Shown here in pieces: positions 13,330 to 22,485 of a DNA stretch of 64,000 nt (position 1 is its first letter; each line of letters starts with the position of its first letter). This stretch comes from an uncultured Acetatifactor sp. (GTDB lineage: Bacteria > Bacillota > Clostridia > Lachnospirales > Lachnospiraceae). Location: NCBI GenBank assembly GCA_910586835.1, contig CAJUJU010000009.1:1-64000 (forward strand), written 5' to 3'. Made by a program: the position numbers and the translations under genes. Below the pieces are notes generated by a model. It had not been told where the DNA came from. It did not search any database and was given only the letters and a program-made list of their open reading frames with translations.

Positions 13330-15168
13330 ATGAGACAGAAAAGAGAAGATGTAAGAAATGTTGCAATTATTGCCCATGTCGATCACGGAAAAACAACGCT
13401 GGTGGACGAGCTGTTAAAGCAAAGCGGCGTATTCCGGGAGGGCCAGGAGGTGGCGGAGCGAGTCATGGACTCCAATGATATCGAGCGTGAGCGCGGCATC
13501 ACCATCCTATCCAAAAATACTGCGGTTATGTATAAAAATACAAAAATCAACATCATCGACACTCCGGGCCATGCCGATTTCGGCGGAGAGGTGGAACGCG
13601 TCCTGAAGATGGTAAACGGCGTGATCCTGGTGGTAGACGCGTTTGAGGGCGCCATGCCCCAGACAAAATTCGTCCTCCGCAAAGCACTCGAGCTGCACCT
13701 TCCCGTCATCGTCTGCATCAACAAAATTGACCGGCCTGAAGCCAGACCCGACGAGGTGGTGGAGGAGGTTCTGGAGCTCTTTCTGGAGTTGGACGCCGAC
13801 GACGCACAACTGGACTGCCCCTTTGTATATGCCTCCGCAAAGACCGGCATCGCCTCCATGGATTACTCGGAACCGGGAGCCAGCATGGAGCCGCTGTTTG
13901 AGACAATCCTCAGCTATATACCTGCCCCTGAAGGAGATCCCGATGAGGGAACCCAGGTGCTGGTCAGCACCATAGACTACAACGAATATGTGGGACGCAT
14001 CGGCGTGGGGAAAGTGGATAACGGCTCTATCCGGGTAAACCAGGAAGTTGTCATCTGCAACCATCATGAACCGGACAAGCAGATCCGGGTAAAAGTCAGC
14101 AAGCTTTATGAATTTGACGGACTGAACAAGGTGGAGGTTAAGGAGGCCGGCATCGGCTCCATCGTCGCCATTTCCGGTATCGCCGATATCCGCATCGGTG
14201 ACACCCTCTGCTCTCCGGAACATATTGTCCCCATTCCCTTCCAGAAAATCAGCGAGCCCACCATTGCCATGCAGTTTATGGTAAACGATTCTCCGCTGGC
14301 AGGTCTGGAGGGAAAATATGTCACCAGCCGCCACATCCGCGACCGGCTTTTCCGGGAGCTGAATACTGACGTCTCTCTCCGGGTGGAGGAGACCGATACA
14401 ACGGAATGCTTCAAGGTTTCCGGCCGGGGTGAGCTGCATCTCTCTGTGCTGATAGAAAACATGCGGCGGGAGGGATATGAATTTGCAGTCAGCAAGGCTG
14501 AGGTTCTGTATCGCACCGATGAAAGCGGCAAACGCACCGAGCCCATGGAGCTGGCCTATATTGACGTGCCCAACGAATTTGCAGGAGCAGTCATTGAAAA
14601 ACTTGGGCAGCGGAAGGGCGAACTGCGCAACATGGGCACCCTTTCCGGCGGAACCTACACCCGCCTGGAGTTTTCCATCCCCGCCAGAGGCCTGATCGGC
14701 TACCGGGGAGAATTCCTCACGGACACCAAGGGAAACGGAATCATGAACACCGTCTTCGACGGCTATGCACCTTACAAAGGAGACATTCAATACAGAAAAC
14801 AGGGATCCCTGATCGCCTTTGAAGCAGGCGACGCAGTCACATACGGACTGTTCAACGCCCAGGAACGAGGCGCTCTCTTCATCGGCCCCGGCGAGAAGGT
14901 CTATGCCGGTATGGTCATCGGCCAGACCGGAAAGAGTGAGGATATCGAAGTCAACGTCTGCAAGAAAAAGCAGCTGACCAACACCCGCTCCTCCAGTGCA
15001 GACGAAGCGCTGCGCCTGACGCCTCCCAGAATTCTCTCTCTGGAACAGGCTCTGGATTTCATTGACACGGACGAGCTTCTGGAGGTCACCCCCACGCATC
15101 TGCGCATCCGGAAAAAGATCCTGGATCCCTTGATGCGGAAGCGGGCGGCGAATAAAAAACAGGGATAA
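13330..15168 (+). CDS. typA: Ribosome-associated translational GTPase TypA/BipA
   Basis: 612 aa from ATG 13330 (MRQKREDVRNVAIIAHVDHG). An AGGGAGA ribosome-binding site supports this start over an in-frame ATG 16 codons earlier. The GTPase domain (about 8-200) has G1 AHVDHGKTTLV, G2 'RERGITI', G3 'DTPGHADFGGE' and G4 'NKID'. Domain II, the EF-G-like domains III/V ('GRGELHLSVLIENMRREGYE') and the BipA-specific C-terminal domain (about 480-600; 'ARGLIGYRGEFLTDTKGNG', 'TNTRSSSADEALRL') are all present. It acts on the ribosome in stress adaptation and 50S assembly. It is a single-gene unit with its own promoter, convergent with spoIVB. Confidence 0.95.
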   Translation: MRQKREDVRNVAIIAHVDHGKTTLVDELLKQSGVFREGQEVAERVMDSNDIERERGITILSKNTAVMYKNTKINIIDTPGHADFGGEVERVLKMVNGVILVVDAFEGAMPQTKFVLRKALELHLPVIVCINKIDRPEARPDEVVEEVLELFLELDADDAQLDCPFVYASAKTGIASMDYSEPGASMEPLFETILSYIPAPEGDPDEGTQVLVSTIDYNEYVGRIGVGKVDNGSIRVNQEVVICNHHEPDKQIRVKVSKLYEFDGLNKVEVKEAGIGSIVAISGIADIRIGDTLCSPEHIVPIPFQKISEPTIAMQFMVNDSPLAGLEGKYVTSRHIRDRLFRELNTDVSLRVEETDTTECFKVSGRGELHLSVLIENMRREGYEFAVSKAEVLYRTDESGKRTEPMELAYIDVPNEFAGAVIEKLGQRKGELRNMGTLSGGTYTRLEFSIPARGLIGYRGEFLTDTKGNGIMNTVFDGYAPYKGDIQYRKQGSLIAFEAGDAVTYGLFNAQERGALFIGPGEKVYAGMVIGQTGKSEDIEVNVCKKKQLTNTRSSSADEALRLTPPRILSLEQALDFIDTDELLEVTPTHLRIRKKILDPLMRKRAANKKQG

Positions 15169-15182
15169 AACCCGGCCCGGGC

Positions 15183-16541
15183 TTAATGCTCCAGCATATT
15201 CTCAATAAAAATCCCATAGCCCCGGGAAGAATCCTGTACCAGCACATGAGTAACGGCCCCAATGAACTTTCCGTTCTGAATAATGGGGCTGCCGCTCATC
15301 CCCTGGACGATCCCCCCCGTGATCTCCAGCAACCTCTCATCTACCACCTTCAGCTCGATTCCGCGGTTCACATTGTCGTGATCCAGGTGAATCTCGGTGA
15401 TCTCCACATCGTAGTATTTGGGCGAGCCATCCACGGTACAGAGAATCTGGGCCGGGCCTTTTTCGATTTCCTGCTTCAGGCCGATGGGCAGCGGCTCCTC
15501 CGCTCCCAGCGCAAGCGCCCTGGAATTACAGCTTCCGAAGATTCCCCGGCTGCTGTTGCTGTCAATCTCGCCCAGAATACGGTCATCCGAATAGACGATC
15601 ATTCCCGTCATCTCTCCCGGATTTCCCACTTCTCCCTTCTTGATCTCCACAATGCTTGTCTCATAGAGCATTCCGCCTTCCATGTGCATGAGCGTGCTGG
15701 TATCCACATCGTTGATCCCGTGTCCCAGCGCTCCAAAATTTCCCTGGTTATCTATATAAGTCATGGTGCCCACACCCTGAGCATTGTCCCGGACCCAGAC
15801 GCCGATTTTGTAGGCGTTATTGACATCCCGCTGCGGCTTTATCTGCAGATCCATAATCTCGCCGTTTCGCTCCACGGTCAGCCTTACCGCTTCCCCGCCG
15901 CTCTCCTCCACCATACGGATCAGCTCCTCCTTCTCATGGATCTCCACGCCGTTTACCTTTCTCACATAATCCCCGGACTTCACGATGTTTTTCCCCGGGG
16001 AACAGCTCATGCCGTCCGCGCCCTGGAACTCTCCGGTTCCCACCACCAGAACTCCCTCTGTCTCCACATAAATCCCGATGGGAACTCCCACAGGAATCAG
16101 TTCCTGATCTTCTATGACATGAATGCCCACCTGTTTAAAGGGAAGGAATCCAAACAGCCTCACCTGCATCTGGTAGGTGGCATCGGACGCCATCTTCACC
16201 GTGACCGGCCTGCTCAAGTCAATATCCACGGCCCCCTCGGGAATATTGCTTGCCCCCTGGTCACTGACGCTGACGATTTCCGCCCTGGCAGGAATCCCCA
16301 GCTGAAGAGATTCCTCCTCCCCTGCCCGGACATTGATGACAGAGGGAATGCTGCTGTCCAGCTGATAATAAAGAGAACCGGTGAGCACCGCAAAGCTTAT
16401 CATCAGCGCCGTCACCAGACTGGCTCTGTATATTTTTCTCCTCCTTACCCTTGCGCGCCAGTTCTGGATCAGCACTACCGCGCTCTTCCTGGCCTGTTCC
16501 CTGATTTTCCCGCTCTCGTCTCTGTCCTGTCTCATCTCCAC
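15183..16541 (-). CDS. spoIVB: SpoIVB signalling serine protease (S55)
   Basis: 452 aa. A basic N-terminus and one membrane helix (about 40-60) are followed by a PDZ domain (about 150-235; 'DYVRKVNGVEI', 'VRLTVERNGE') and an S55 peptidase domain (about 240-450). The catalytic His lies in GALGHGI and the Ser in 'GIVQGMSGSP'. SpoIVB is secreted from the forespore and starts pro-sigma-K activation in B. subtilis. In Clostridia its role varies, since some species lack the pro-sequence checkpoint. It lies just after recN and a terminator, so it must have its own promoter; I could not identify a convincing sigma-F/G element in the short gap. Confidence 0.95.
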   Translation of the reverse strand: MEMRQDRDESGKIREQARKSAVVLIQNWRARVRRRKIYRASLVTALMISFAVLTGSLYYQLDSSIPSVINVRAGEEESLQLGIPARAEIVSVSDQGASNIPEGAVDIDLSRPVTVKMASDATYQMQVRLFGFLPFKQVGIHVIEDQELIPVGVPIGIYVETEGVLVVGTGEFQGADGMSCSPGKNIVKSGDYVRKVNGVEIHEKEELIRMVEESGGEAVRLTVERNGEIMDLQIKPQRDVNNAYKIGVWVRDNAQGVGTMTYIDNQGNFGALGHGINDVDTSTLMHMEGGMLYETSIVEIKKGEVGNPGEMTGMIVYSDDRILGEIDSNSSRGIFGSCNSRALALGAEEPLPIGLKQEIEKGPAQILCTVDGSPKYYDVEITEIHLDHDNVNRGIELKVVDERLLEITGGIVQGMSGSPIIQNGKFIGAVTHVLVQDSSRGYGIFIENMLEH

Positions 16542-16561
16542 ACACTCCGCTATGAATTCTC

Positions 16562-16588
16562 AAAAAAGAGACCCTGAACAGGGTCTCT
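16562..16588 (-). terminator. Terminator after recN
   Basis: AGAGACCCTG-AA-CAGGGTCTCT forms a perfect 10-bp stem, followed on the minus strand by TTTTTT. It separates the long recN-ending operon from spoIVB. Confidence 0.85.
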
Positions 16589-16624
16589 CAGTCGTCATAT
16601 GAAGTATGTGCAGATTTTTTTATT

Positions 16625-18325
16625 TCATACCTGCATGGCAGGCTCCCGATTTTTATGCGCATACGCCTGCGTTCGCATTTCTCTCGCATTGGATAGCGCC
16701 GCTTCGGTGAGCGCATCGCTTCCCAGCAGCCTGGCCAGCTCGCCCAGACTCTCCTCCCCGTCAAGGACACGGATATCCGTGATGGTATTATCTTCCGTAC
16801 TGCTCTTTTCGATACAGAAATGTCGGTCCGCCATGGCCGCAATCTGGGGAAGGTGTGTGATACAAATGACCTGGTGCACATGGGCCAGCGTATCCAGCTG
16901 CTCCGAGACACGCCACGCCGTCCTTCCGCTGATACCCGCGTCTATCTCGTCAAAAATCAGGGTGTCGATGGCGTCCCTTCCTGCCAGCACGGTCTTGATC
17001 GCCAGCATCACCCGGGACAGTTCGCCGCCGCTGGCCACTTGGCTCAAAGGCTTTAAGGGCTCTCCGGGGTTTGTGGAAATTAAAAATTCCACATTGTCCC
17101 TGCCTGCGGCGGTCACATTTTCCTCCTGCTCTACCGCAATTCGAAAATCCACCGTCAGAAAATTCAGATGAACCAGCGCCTCCTTCAGCTTCTGTTCCAG
17201 CAGCAGACCATTCCTCTTCCTGATCCCGCTGAGTTCACAGCAGGCTTTCTCCAGCTTCTTCTCCGCTTCCCGCAGCTGTTTCCTGCTCTCCTCCATGTAG
17301 GCGTCATAATCCGCAAGCTTTTCCAGATAACGCTCCTTTTCCTGTCCGTAGCAGATCACCTGCTCCAGGGTATTTCCGTATTTTCCCTTCAAATGGTTCA
17401 AAATATTCAGACGTTCCTCCACGGCTGCAAAATCCTCACCGTCAAACTCACAGTCTTCCATATACTCCGCTACATCCCGATTATAGTCCGCCAAAAGGCT
17501 GTCGATCTCCGCAAGCTGTTTTGCAAGCTCCGCAAGTCTTTCGTCAAATCCCGACACACTTCTCACCGACCGAAGGGCCCTGCTCAGGGCCTGACCGGCG
17601 CCATCGTCGTCATTTCCGGAGAGCAGCCTGCTCTCCGAAAGGCTCTCCAGAATCCTTCTGCTGTTGGTCATGAGACGATACTTCTGCTCCAGCTCCTCGT
17701 CCTCGCCGGGCACCGGCGCAGCCTCCTGGATCTCCTGGTACTCAAACTCCGCAAGGGCCTGTTCCTTTGCCCTTGTGGTCTCATCCATGGTCTCTTCCTC
17801 CAGCGCTCTTCTCAGGCTACGGCACTTCTCATACGCCTGCCGCACAGCCGACGCGGCAGGTTCCGCCTCCGGACCGCAATAGGCGTCCAGAATTTCCAGA
17901 TGCTTTTTTTTCTTCAGAAGGGACTGATGCTCATGCTGACCGTGAATATCGATCAGCGACTCTGCCAGCTCCTTCACCTGCTTCGCCGTGACAGTCTCTC
18001 CGTTGATCCGGCAGACACTCTTCCCGGCCTGAAGCTTCCGGCTGATGATTACCTGACCGTCCTCTCCCGGCTCCAGTTCCAGCTGCTCCAGCTTTTTTAT
18101 CACCTCCGGACTGTCCGCGGAAAAAATCAGTTCCACCAGTGCGCTCTGGGTCCCCTTGCGCAGCATTTCCTTCTCAAATTTCCCTCCCAGCGCCAGATGA
18201 ATACCGCCGATGAGCAGAGACTTTCCCGCACCGGTCTCACCGGTGAGGATATTCAGCCCCGGGCCGAATTCCACCTCCGTCTCCTCCATCAACGCCAGAT
18301 TTTTCACATGTAAGCTAAGTAACAT
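16625..18325 (-). CDS. recN: DNA repair ATPase RecN
   Basis: 566 aa SMC-like protein. Walker A is 'NILTGETGAGKSLLIGGIHLALGGK' (about 25-49). A long coiled coil (about 150-370) is split by a hinge-like segment. The ABC signature is 'SQVASGGELSRVMLAIK' (about 444-460), and Walker B is 'TLIFDEIDAGISGRTA' (about 470-485). It acts early in double-strand-break repair. It is the last gene of the isoprenoid/argR operon, 13 bases after argR, and is followed by a strong terminator. Confidence 0.95.
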   Translation of the reverse strand: MLLSLHVKNLALMEETEVEFGPGLNILTGETGAGKSLLIGGIHLALGGKFEKEMLRKGTQSALVELIFSADSPEVIKKLEQLELEPGEDGQVIISRKLQAGKSVCRINGETVTAKQVKELAESLIDIHGQHEHQSLLKKKKHLEILDAYCGPEAEPAASAVRQAYEKCRSLRRALEEETMDETTRAKEQALAEFEYQEIQEAAPVPGEDEELEQKYRLMTNSRRILESLSESRLLSGNDDDGAGQALSRALRSVRSVSGFDERLAELAKQLAEIDSLLADYNRDVAEYMEDCEFDGEDFAAVEERLNILNHLKGKYGNTLEQVICYGQEKERYLEKLADYDAYMEESRKQLREAEKKLEKACCELSGIRKRNGLLLEQKLKEALVHLNFLTVDFRIAVEQEENVTAAGRDNVEFLISTNPGEPLKPLSQVASGGELSRVMLAIKTVLAGRDAIDTLIFDEIDAGISGRTAWRVSEQLDTLAHVHQVICITHLPQIAAMADRHFCIEKSSTEDNTITDIRVLDGEESLGELARLLGSDALTEAALSNAREMRTQAYAHKNREPAMQV

Positions 18326-18338
18326 TTTTCCCTTTTCC

Positions 18339-18791
18339 TTATATTTTAATAAGTCTGCACAATTTTTCTTTCAAAAGCTGTGTCTCATCCACAGAGCGCA
18401 CCGCCACAAAGATAGTGTCATCCCCCGCGATGCAGCCCACAACCTCCGGGAATTTCATCGCATCCAGAGCCGCCGCCACAGCCATTGCCATGCCGGATAC
18501 CGTCCTGATGACTAGTATATTCTGCGCCATATCCATGGAGACAAAACCATCCCGGAATACCCGGCTGTATTTATCCTCCAGGTTTTCCCCTTCCTGCCGC
18601 AGCAGAATATACTTCTGTCTTCCGCCGGCGGCGGATACCTTGGTCAGCTTCAACTCCCTGATATCCCTGGATACGGTGGCCTGGGTCACGGCAAATCCCG
18701 CATCCCGCAGCCTTGCCGCCAGCTCCTCCTGCGTCTCCACGTCATAGTTCTGAATAATTTCTACCACTTTGTCAAGTCTGGTTTTTTTCAT
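18339..18791 (-). CDS. argR: Arginine repressor ArgR
   Basis: 150 aa, full length. The N-terminal winged helix (about 5-70) has 'TQEELAARLRDAGFAVTQATVSRDIRELKL'. The C-terminal hexamerisation and arginine-binding domain (about 80-150) has 'AAALDAMKFPEVVGCIAGDDTIFVAVRS' with the GD..D pair that binds arginine. It represses arginine-synthesis genes. The position between nadK and recN is conserved in Firmicutes and does not imply that the operon is arginine-regulated. Confidence 0.95.
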   Translation of the reverse strand: MKKTRLDKVVEIIQNYDVETQEELAARLRDAGFAVTQATVSRDIRELKLTKVSAAGGRQKYILLRQEGENLEDKYSRVFRDGFVSMDMAQNILVIRTVSGMAMAVAAALDAMKFPEVVGCIAGDDTIFVAVRSVDETQLLKEKLCRLIKI

Positions 18792-18813
18792 GTTTTCGTT
18801 CCTGCTCCGTCAT

Positions 18814-19683
18814 TTATATCGAGGTGGAAAGCTTTCTGTGCAGCACCTCCAGAAAACTGACCTGGTTCAGCAAAATAAATTCCGTCATCTTCTCACATTG
18901 GGCAATGCGGATCCTGTCCCCGGTGTCTAAGGAAATGACATGGCTTCCGTCAAAGCTGGCGGACACCGTCTGGATCCTCCCTTCTCTCCCCTGTGGTATG
19001 GCTATCTCCACCACATCCTCCGGCGACAGAATGATACTTCGCTGGTTCAGCGTATGGGGACAGATCGGCGTCAGCATAATCAGTCTGGCTCCCGGCTCGA
19101 TGATGGGGCCTCCCGCCGACAGATTATAACCCGTTGAGCCTGTGGGCGTGGTCACAATCATGCCGTCCGCACTGTAGTCGTTTAGAAACTGACCGTTGAC
19201 ATAAATGTCAAACTGAATGATCTGCAGCGGCCCTCTCCGGGAAATCACAATATCATTCAGCGCCCAGCCCTCCTCTGTCCGGCCGCCGCCCAGAAAGGCG
19301 CGACCTTTCAGCATCATCCGGCTTTCCTGCTCATAGTCCCCGCAAATCAGGCGCTCCAGCGACTCCTCCAGATTACCGGGTTCGATCTGAGCCATATAGC
19401 CCAGCGTACCCAGATTCACGCCGATAATCGGGATATTCCGTCCTCTGAGTTCCCTGGCCGCGCGCAATACCGTTCCATCTCCGCCGAGCACCAGCATACA
19501 GTCTGCCTCCCGGGGAATCCCCTCCGTCTCCCGGCATGCGTCGGCGCCGTCTTCCCTCCAGTCCCCCTCCGTCACCTTCAGAGTGACCTTCTGGCCTCTG
19601 CTCTCCAGATAAGTCCGAACCCGCTCTGTGGCTGACAGCTCCCTGTCCTTATGTCTGTTGGTATAAATCAGAAAATGCTTCAT
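18814..19683 (-). CDS. nadK: NAD kinase
   Basis: 289 aa. 'MLVLGGDGTVLRAAREL' (about 63-79, the GGDGT catalytic motif), 'NLGTLGYMAQI' (about 95) and 'TPTGSTGYNLSAGGPIIEP' (about 182-200, NAD-binding) are all intact. It phosphorylates NAD to NADP. It lies 22 bases after tlyA and 22 before argR in the conserved operon. Confidence 0.95.
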   Translation of the reverse strand: MKHFLIYTNRHKDRELSATERVRTYLESRGQKVTLKVTEGDWREDGADACRETEGIPREADCMLVLGGDGTVLRAARELRGRNIPIIGVNLGTLGYMAQIEPGNLEESLERLICGDYEQESRMMLKGRAFLGGGRTEEGWALNDIVISRRGPLQIIQFDIYVNGQFLNDYSADGMIVTTPTGSTGYNLSAGGPIIEPGARLIMLTPICPHTLNQRSIILSPEDVVEIAIPQGREGRIQTVSASFDGSHVISLDTGDRIRIAQCEKMTEFILLNQVSFLEVLHRKLSTSI

Positions 19684-19705
19684 GCTGACACCCTTACCTC
19701 TGCGT

Positions 19706-20587
19706 TTAAAGCAAGTGGGAACGCTCTACCGTCTCCCGGATCATCTGCTGCCAGTCCTCCTGTCTTGACAGACCGCTGCCTGCGGCAACAATCTCCCGAA
19801 GCCCTTGCTCCGCCTCCTGCTCCGTCAGTTCCGCCACATCTCTCTCCGGCTCCTTCTCCTTCCCAAGGTGCAGCAGATACTCAATATTCCCCTCCGGTCC
19901 CCTGATGGGAGAATACTCCAGATGCAGCACCGTAAATCCGATGCTGTGCGCATAGTCCACCATCCTCTCAATCACCTCACGGTGAACTTCCGGCTCTCTC
20001 ACCACTCCGTTCTTTCCCACCTTTTCCCGCCCTGCCTCAAACTGAGGCTTGACGAGACAGACCATCTCTCCTCCCGTCTTCAGCAGATTCCTGGCGGGAA
20101 TCAGGATCTTGGTCAGGGAGATAAAAGAGACATCTACACTGGCAAAGTCAAGCTGCTCCCCGATATCCCCCGGTTTCATGTACCGAAAATTGGTCTGCTC
20201 CATGCAGACTACCCGCTGGTCATTGCGAAGCTTCCAGGCCAGCTGCCCATGGCCCACATCCACGGAATAAACCCTGCTTGCGCCGTTTTGCAGCATACAG
20301 TCCGTAAACCCGCCTGTGGATGCGCCAATATCCATACAAACCCTGCCCTCCAGGGAAAGCTGCCATGCCTCCATGGCCTTTTCCAGCTTCAGACCGCCCC
20401 TGCTCACATATTTTAAGGTGGTCCCCCTGACCTCCAGGCGGATTTTGCTCTCGTCAAAGGCTGTCCCGGCCTTATCCTCTTTCTGGCCGTTGACATAGAC
20501 CTTTCCCGACATGATGATGGCCTTCGCCTTCTCCCTGGAGGGAGCATGGCCCTGCTTAACAAGTATCACATCCAAACGTTCCTTCAT
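19706..20587 (-). CDS. tlyA: TlyA-type rRNA 2'-O-methyltransferase / hemolysin-like
   Basis: 293 aa. An N-terminal S4 RNA-binding domain (about 1-60; 'ERLDVILVKQGHAPSREKAKAIIMSGKVYVNG') joins an FtsJ-type Rossmann methyltransferase (about 65-250; 'VCMDIGASTGGFTDCML' is the SAM site, 'DFASVDVSFISLT' a later motif). Mycobacterial TlyA methylates 16S and 23S rRNA; Firmicute versions are usually annotated as putative. It starts 6 bases after the dxs stop codon, so coupling is likely. Confidence 0.9.
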   Translation of the reverse strand: MKERLDVILVKQGHAPSREKAKAIIMSGKVYVNGQKEDKAGTAFDESKIRLEVRGTTLKYVSRGGLKLEKAMEAWQLSLEGRVCMDIGASTGGFTDCMLQNGASRVYSVDVGHGQLAWKLRNDQRVVCMEQTNFRYMKPGDIGEQLDFASVDVSFISLTKILIPARNLLKTGGEMVCLVKPQFEAGREKVGKNGVVREPEVHREVIERMVDYAHSIGFTVLHLEYSPIRGPEGNIEYLLHLGKEKEPERDVAELTEQEAEQGLREIVAAGSGLSRQEDWQQMIRETVERSHLL

Positions 20588-20593
20588 CTGTCC

Positions 20594-22456
20594 CTACCTG
20601 TCTCCCAGCATCCCGCAGATGCGCCTCACAATGGAGTCCGCGTCAATGCCGATCTCCCGCTTTAATACCTCTGCATTCCCGTGCTCCACATAGGCGTCCG
20701 GTATGCTGATATTCAAAAGACCGTTCTTCAGGCCGTTCCGGTTCATGCAGTCCAGCACCTTTTCCCCATAGCCGCCGCAGAAGACATTCTCCTCCAGGGT
20801 GACAATCAACAGATGATCCCTGCAGGCCTCCTTTACGGCCTCCTCGTCAATGGGCTTGACAAACCGAGCGTTGATAAGACTGACGCCGTATCCCATCTCC
20901 TTCAGCTGACCCCGCACCTGCTCCGCCGTCTTCACCATGCTGCCCACGGCAAACAGAGCGATCTCCCATTCCCTGCAGATCCACTCCGCCTTTCCCAGCT
21001 CGACAGGCGACCGGAACTCCTTCAGCCCGTCGTACGCACAGCCCCGTGGATACCGCACCGCTATGGGCGCTTCCAGATTCACCGCAAACTTCATCATATC
21101 CGACAGCTCCCACTTGTTCTTCGGCGCACACACATGCATGTTGGGAATTCCGGTGAGATATGTAAAATCAAAAATCCCCTGATGCGTCTCTCCGTCGCTG
21201 CCCACCAGTCCGGCTCTGTCTATGGCAAAGACCACCGGTAGGTTCTGCAGACACACGTCATGCAGAATCTGGTCATAGGCTCTCTGCAGAAAAGAGGAAT
21301 ACACCGCAACAATGGGCTTCAATCCCCCTGCTGCAAGTCCCGCCGCAAAGGTGACAGCGTGCTCCTCCGCAATCCCCACGTCGAAAAAGCGCTGGGGATA
21401 CATATTGCGGAACCGTTTCAGCCCCGTTCCGTCCGGCATGGCCGCCGTGATGGCCACAATCCGCTCATCTCTCTGGCCCAGCTTGCACATGACCGTGGAG
21501 AAAACATCTGTATAATTTGCCGAGGTTCTGGGCTTTGTGGGAAGACCGGTCTCGATGTCGAAGGGCTCCGCCCCGTGAAATCTGGCCGGATGGCGCTCCG
21601 CCGGAACGTACCCTCTGCCCTTCTGGGTCAGCGCATGGATCAGTACCGGCCCCCTCACCCGCTTTGCATCGTTGATGACCATCACCAGATCGTCGATATT
21701 GTGTCCGTCAACCGGCCCCAGGTAAGTGAGCCCCATATCCTCAAAGAGCATGCCCGGAATCACCAGCTGCTTGAAGCTGCTCTTGGCTCTGCGAATCTTG
21801 TCTATAGTACTGTTTCCCCGGCGGGTGCCCAGCAGCGCATTGTAAATGCCCTTCTTCAGATTCAGATACCCTGTGGCGGTGCGGATATTGTTCAGATATT
21901 TTGACACACCTCCCACATTTTCGGAAATAGACATATTGTTGTCATTCAGAATCACGATAAAATTGGTCTCCAGCTTGGCGGCATTGTTCAGGGCCTCATA
22001 GGCCATTCCCCCGGTCAGGGAACCGTCCCCGATAACGGATACAACAATGTTATTGCCCCCCGCGATATCCCGCGCCTTGGCAAGACCCAGCCCTGCGGAA
22101 ATGGAAGTGGAACTGTGCCCCGTGTCAAACACATCGCAGCTGCTCTCCTTCCTCTTGGGAAAACCGCTGAGCCCGTGAAACTGGCGCAGCGTCTCAAAGC
22201 CGTCCTTCCGCCCGGTGAGAATTTTATGGGTGTAAGACTGATGTCCCACATCCCAGATGATCTTGTCCTCCGGCAGCTCCAGCGCCAGATGAAGCGCCAT
22301 AGTCAGCTCCACCGCCCCAAGATTGGATCCCAGATGTCCTCCGGTAACGCTGATCTTCTGAATCAGAAATTCTCTGATCTCCTGCGCCAGAGCCTCCCAG
22401 TTTTCCCTGCCCACATGCTTGATATCGTTCGCTTTCTCTATCGTCTCCAAAAACAT
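20594..22456 (-). CDS. dxs: 1-Deoxy-D-xylulose-5-phosphate synthase
   Basis: 620 aa, full length. The thiamine-diphosphate motif is 'VISVIGDGSLTGGMAYEALNN' (about 141-160, GDG...N). The N-terminal His region is 'KIIWDVGHQSYTHKILTGRKD'. The transketolase pyrimidine domain (about 315-475) includes 'DVGIAEEHAVTFAAGLA' with the catalytic Glu, and a C-terminal domain follows. It makes DXP from pyruvate and glyceraldehyde-3-phosphate, the entry to the MEP isoprenoid pathway. It is 29 bases downstream of ispA in one operon, linking precursor and prenyl-diphosphate synthesis. Confidence 0.97.
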   Translation of the reverse strand: MFLETIEKANDIKHVGRENWEALAQEIREFLIQKISVTGGHLGSNLGAVELTMALHLALELPEDKIIWDVGHQSYTHKILTGRKDGFETLRQFHGLSGFPKRKESSCDVFDTGHSSTSISAGLGLAKARDIAGGNNIVVSVIGDGSLTGGMAYEALNNAAKLETNFIVILNDNNMSISENVGGVSKYLNNIRTATGYLNLKKGIYNALLGTRRGNSTIDKIRRAKSSFKQLVIPGMLFEDMGLTYLGPVDGHNIDDLVMVINDAKRVRGPVLIHALTQKGRGYVPAERHPARFHGAEPFDIETGLPTKPRTSANYTDVFSTVMCKLGQRDERIVAITAAMPDGTGLKRFRNMYPQRFFDVGIAEEHAVTFAAGLAAGGLKPIVAVYSSFLQRAYDQILHDVCLQNLPVVFAIDRAGLVGSDGETHQGIFDFTYLTGIPNMHVCAPKNKWELSDMMKFAVNLEAPIAVRYPRGCAYDGLKEFRSPVELGKAEWICREWEIALFAVGSMVKTAEQVRGQLKEMGYGVSLINARFVKPIDEEAVKEACRDHLLIVTLEENVFCGGYGEKVLDCMNRNGLKNGLLNISIPDAYVEHGNAEVLKREIGIDADSIVRRICGMLGDR

Positions 22457-22485
22457 ATTGTCATGCCTCTCCGTGCAGTGTATAC

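Noticed and set aside
13507..15099. A 530-codon open frame on the minus strand
   Set aside because: It lies wholly inside typA on the opposite strand; typA is certain.
15169..15183. CCCGGCCCGGG near the typA/spoIVB junction considered as a terminator
   Set aside because: The stem would leave almost no loop, and there is no proper T-run.
16542..16625. Search for a forespore sigma-F/G promoter before spoIVB
   Set aside because: Nothing matched both -35 and -10 elements at the right spacing; the promoter may lie inside recN.
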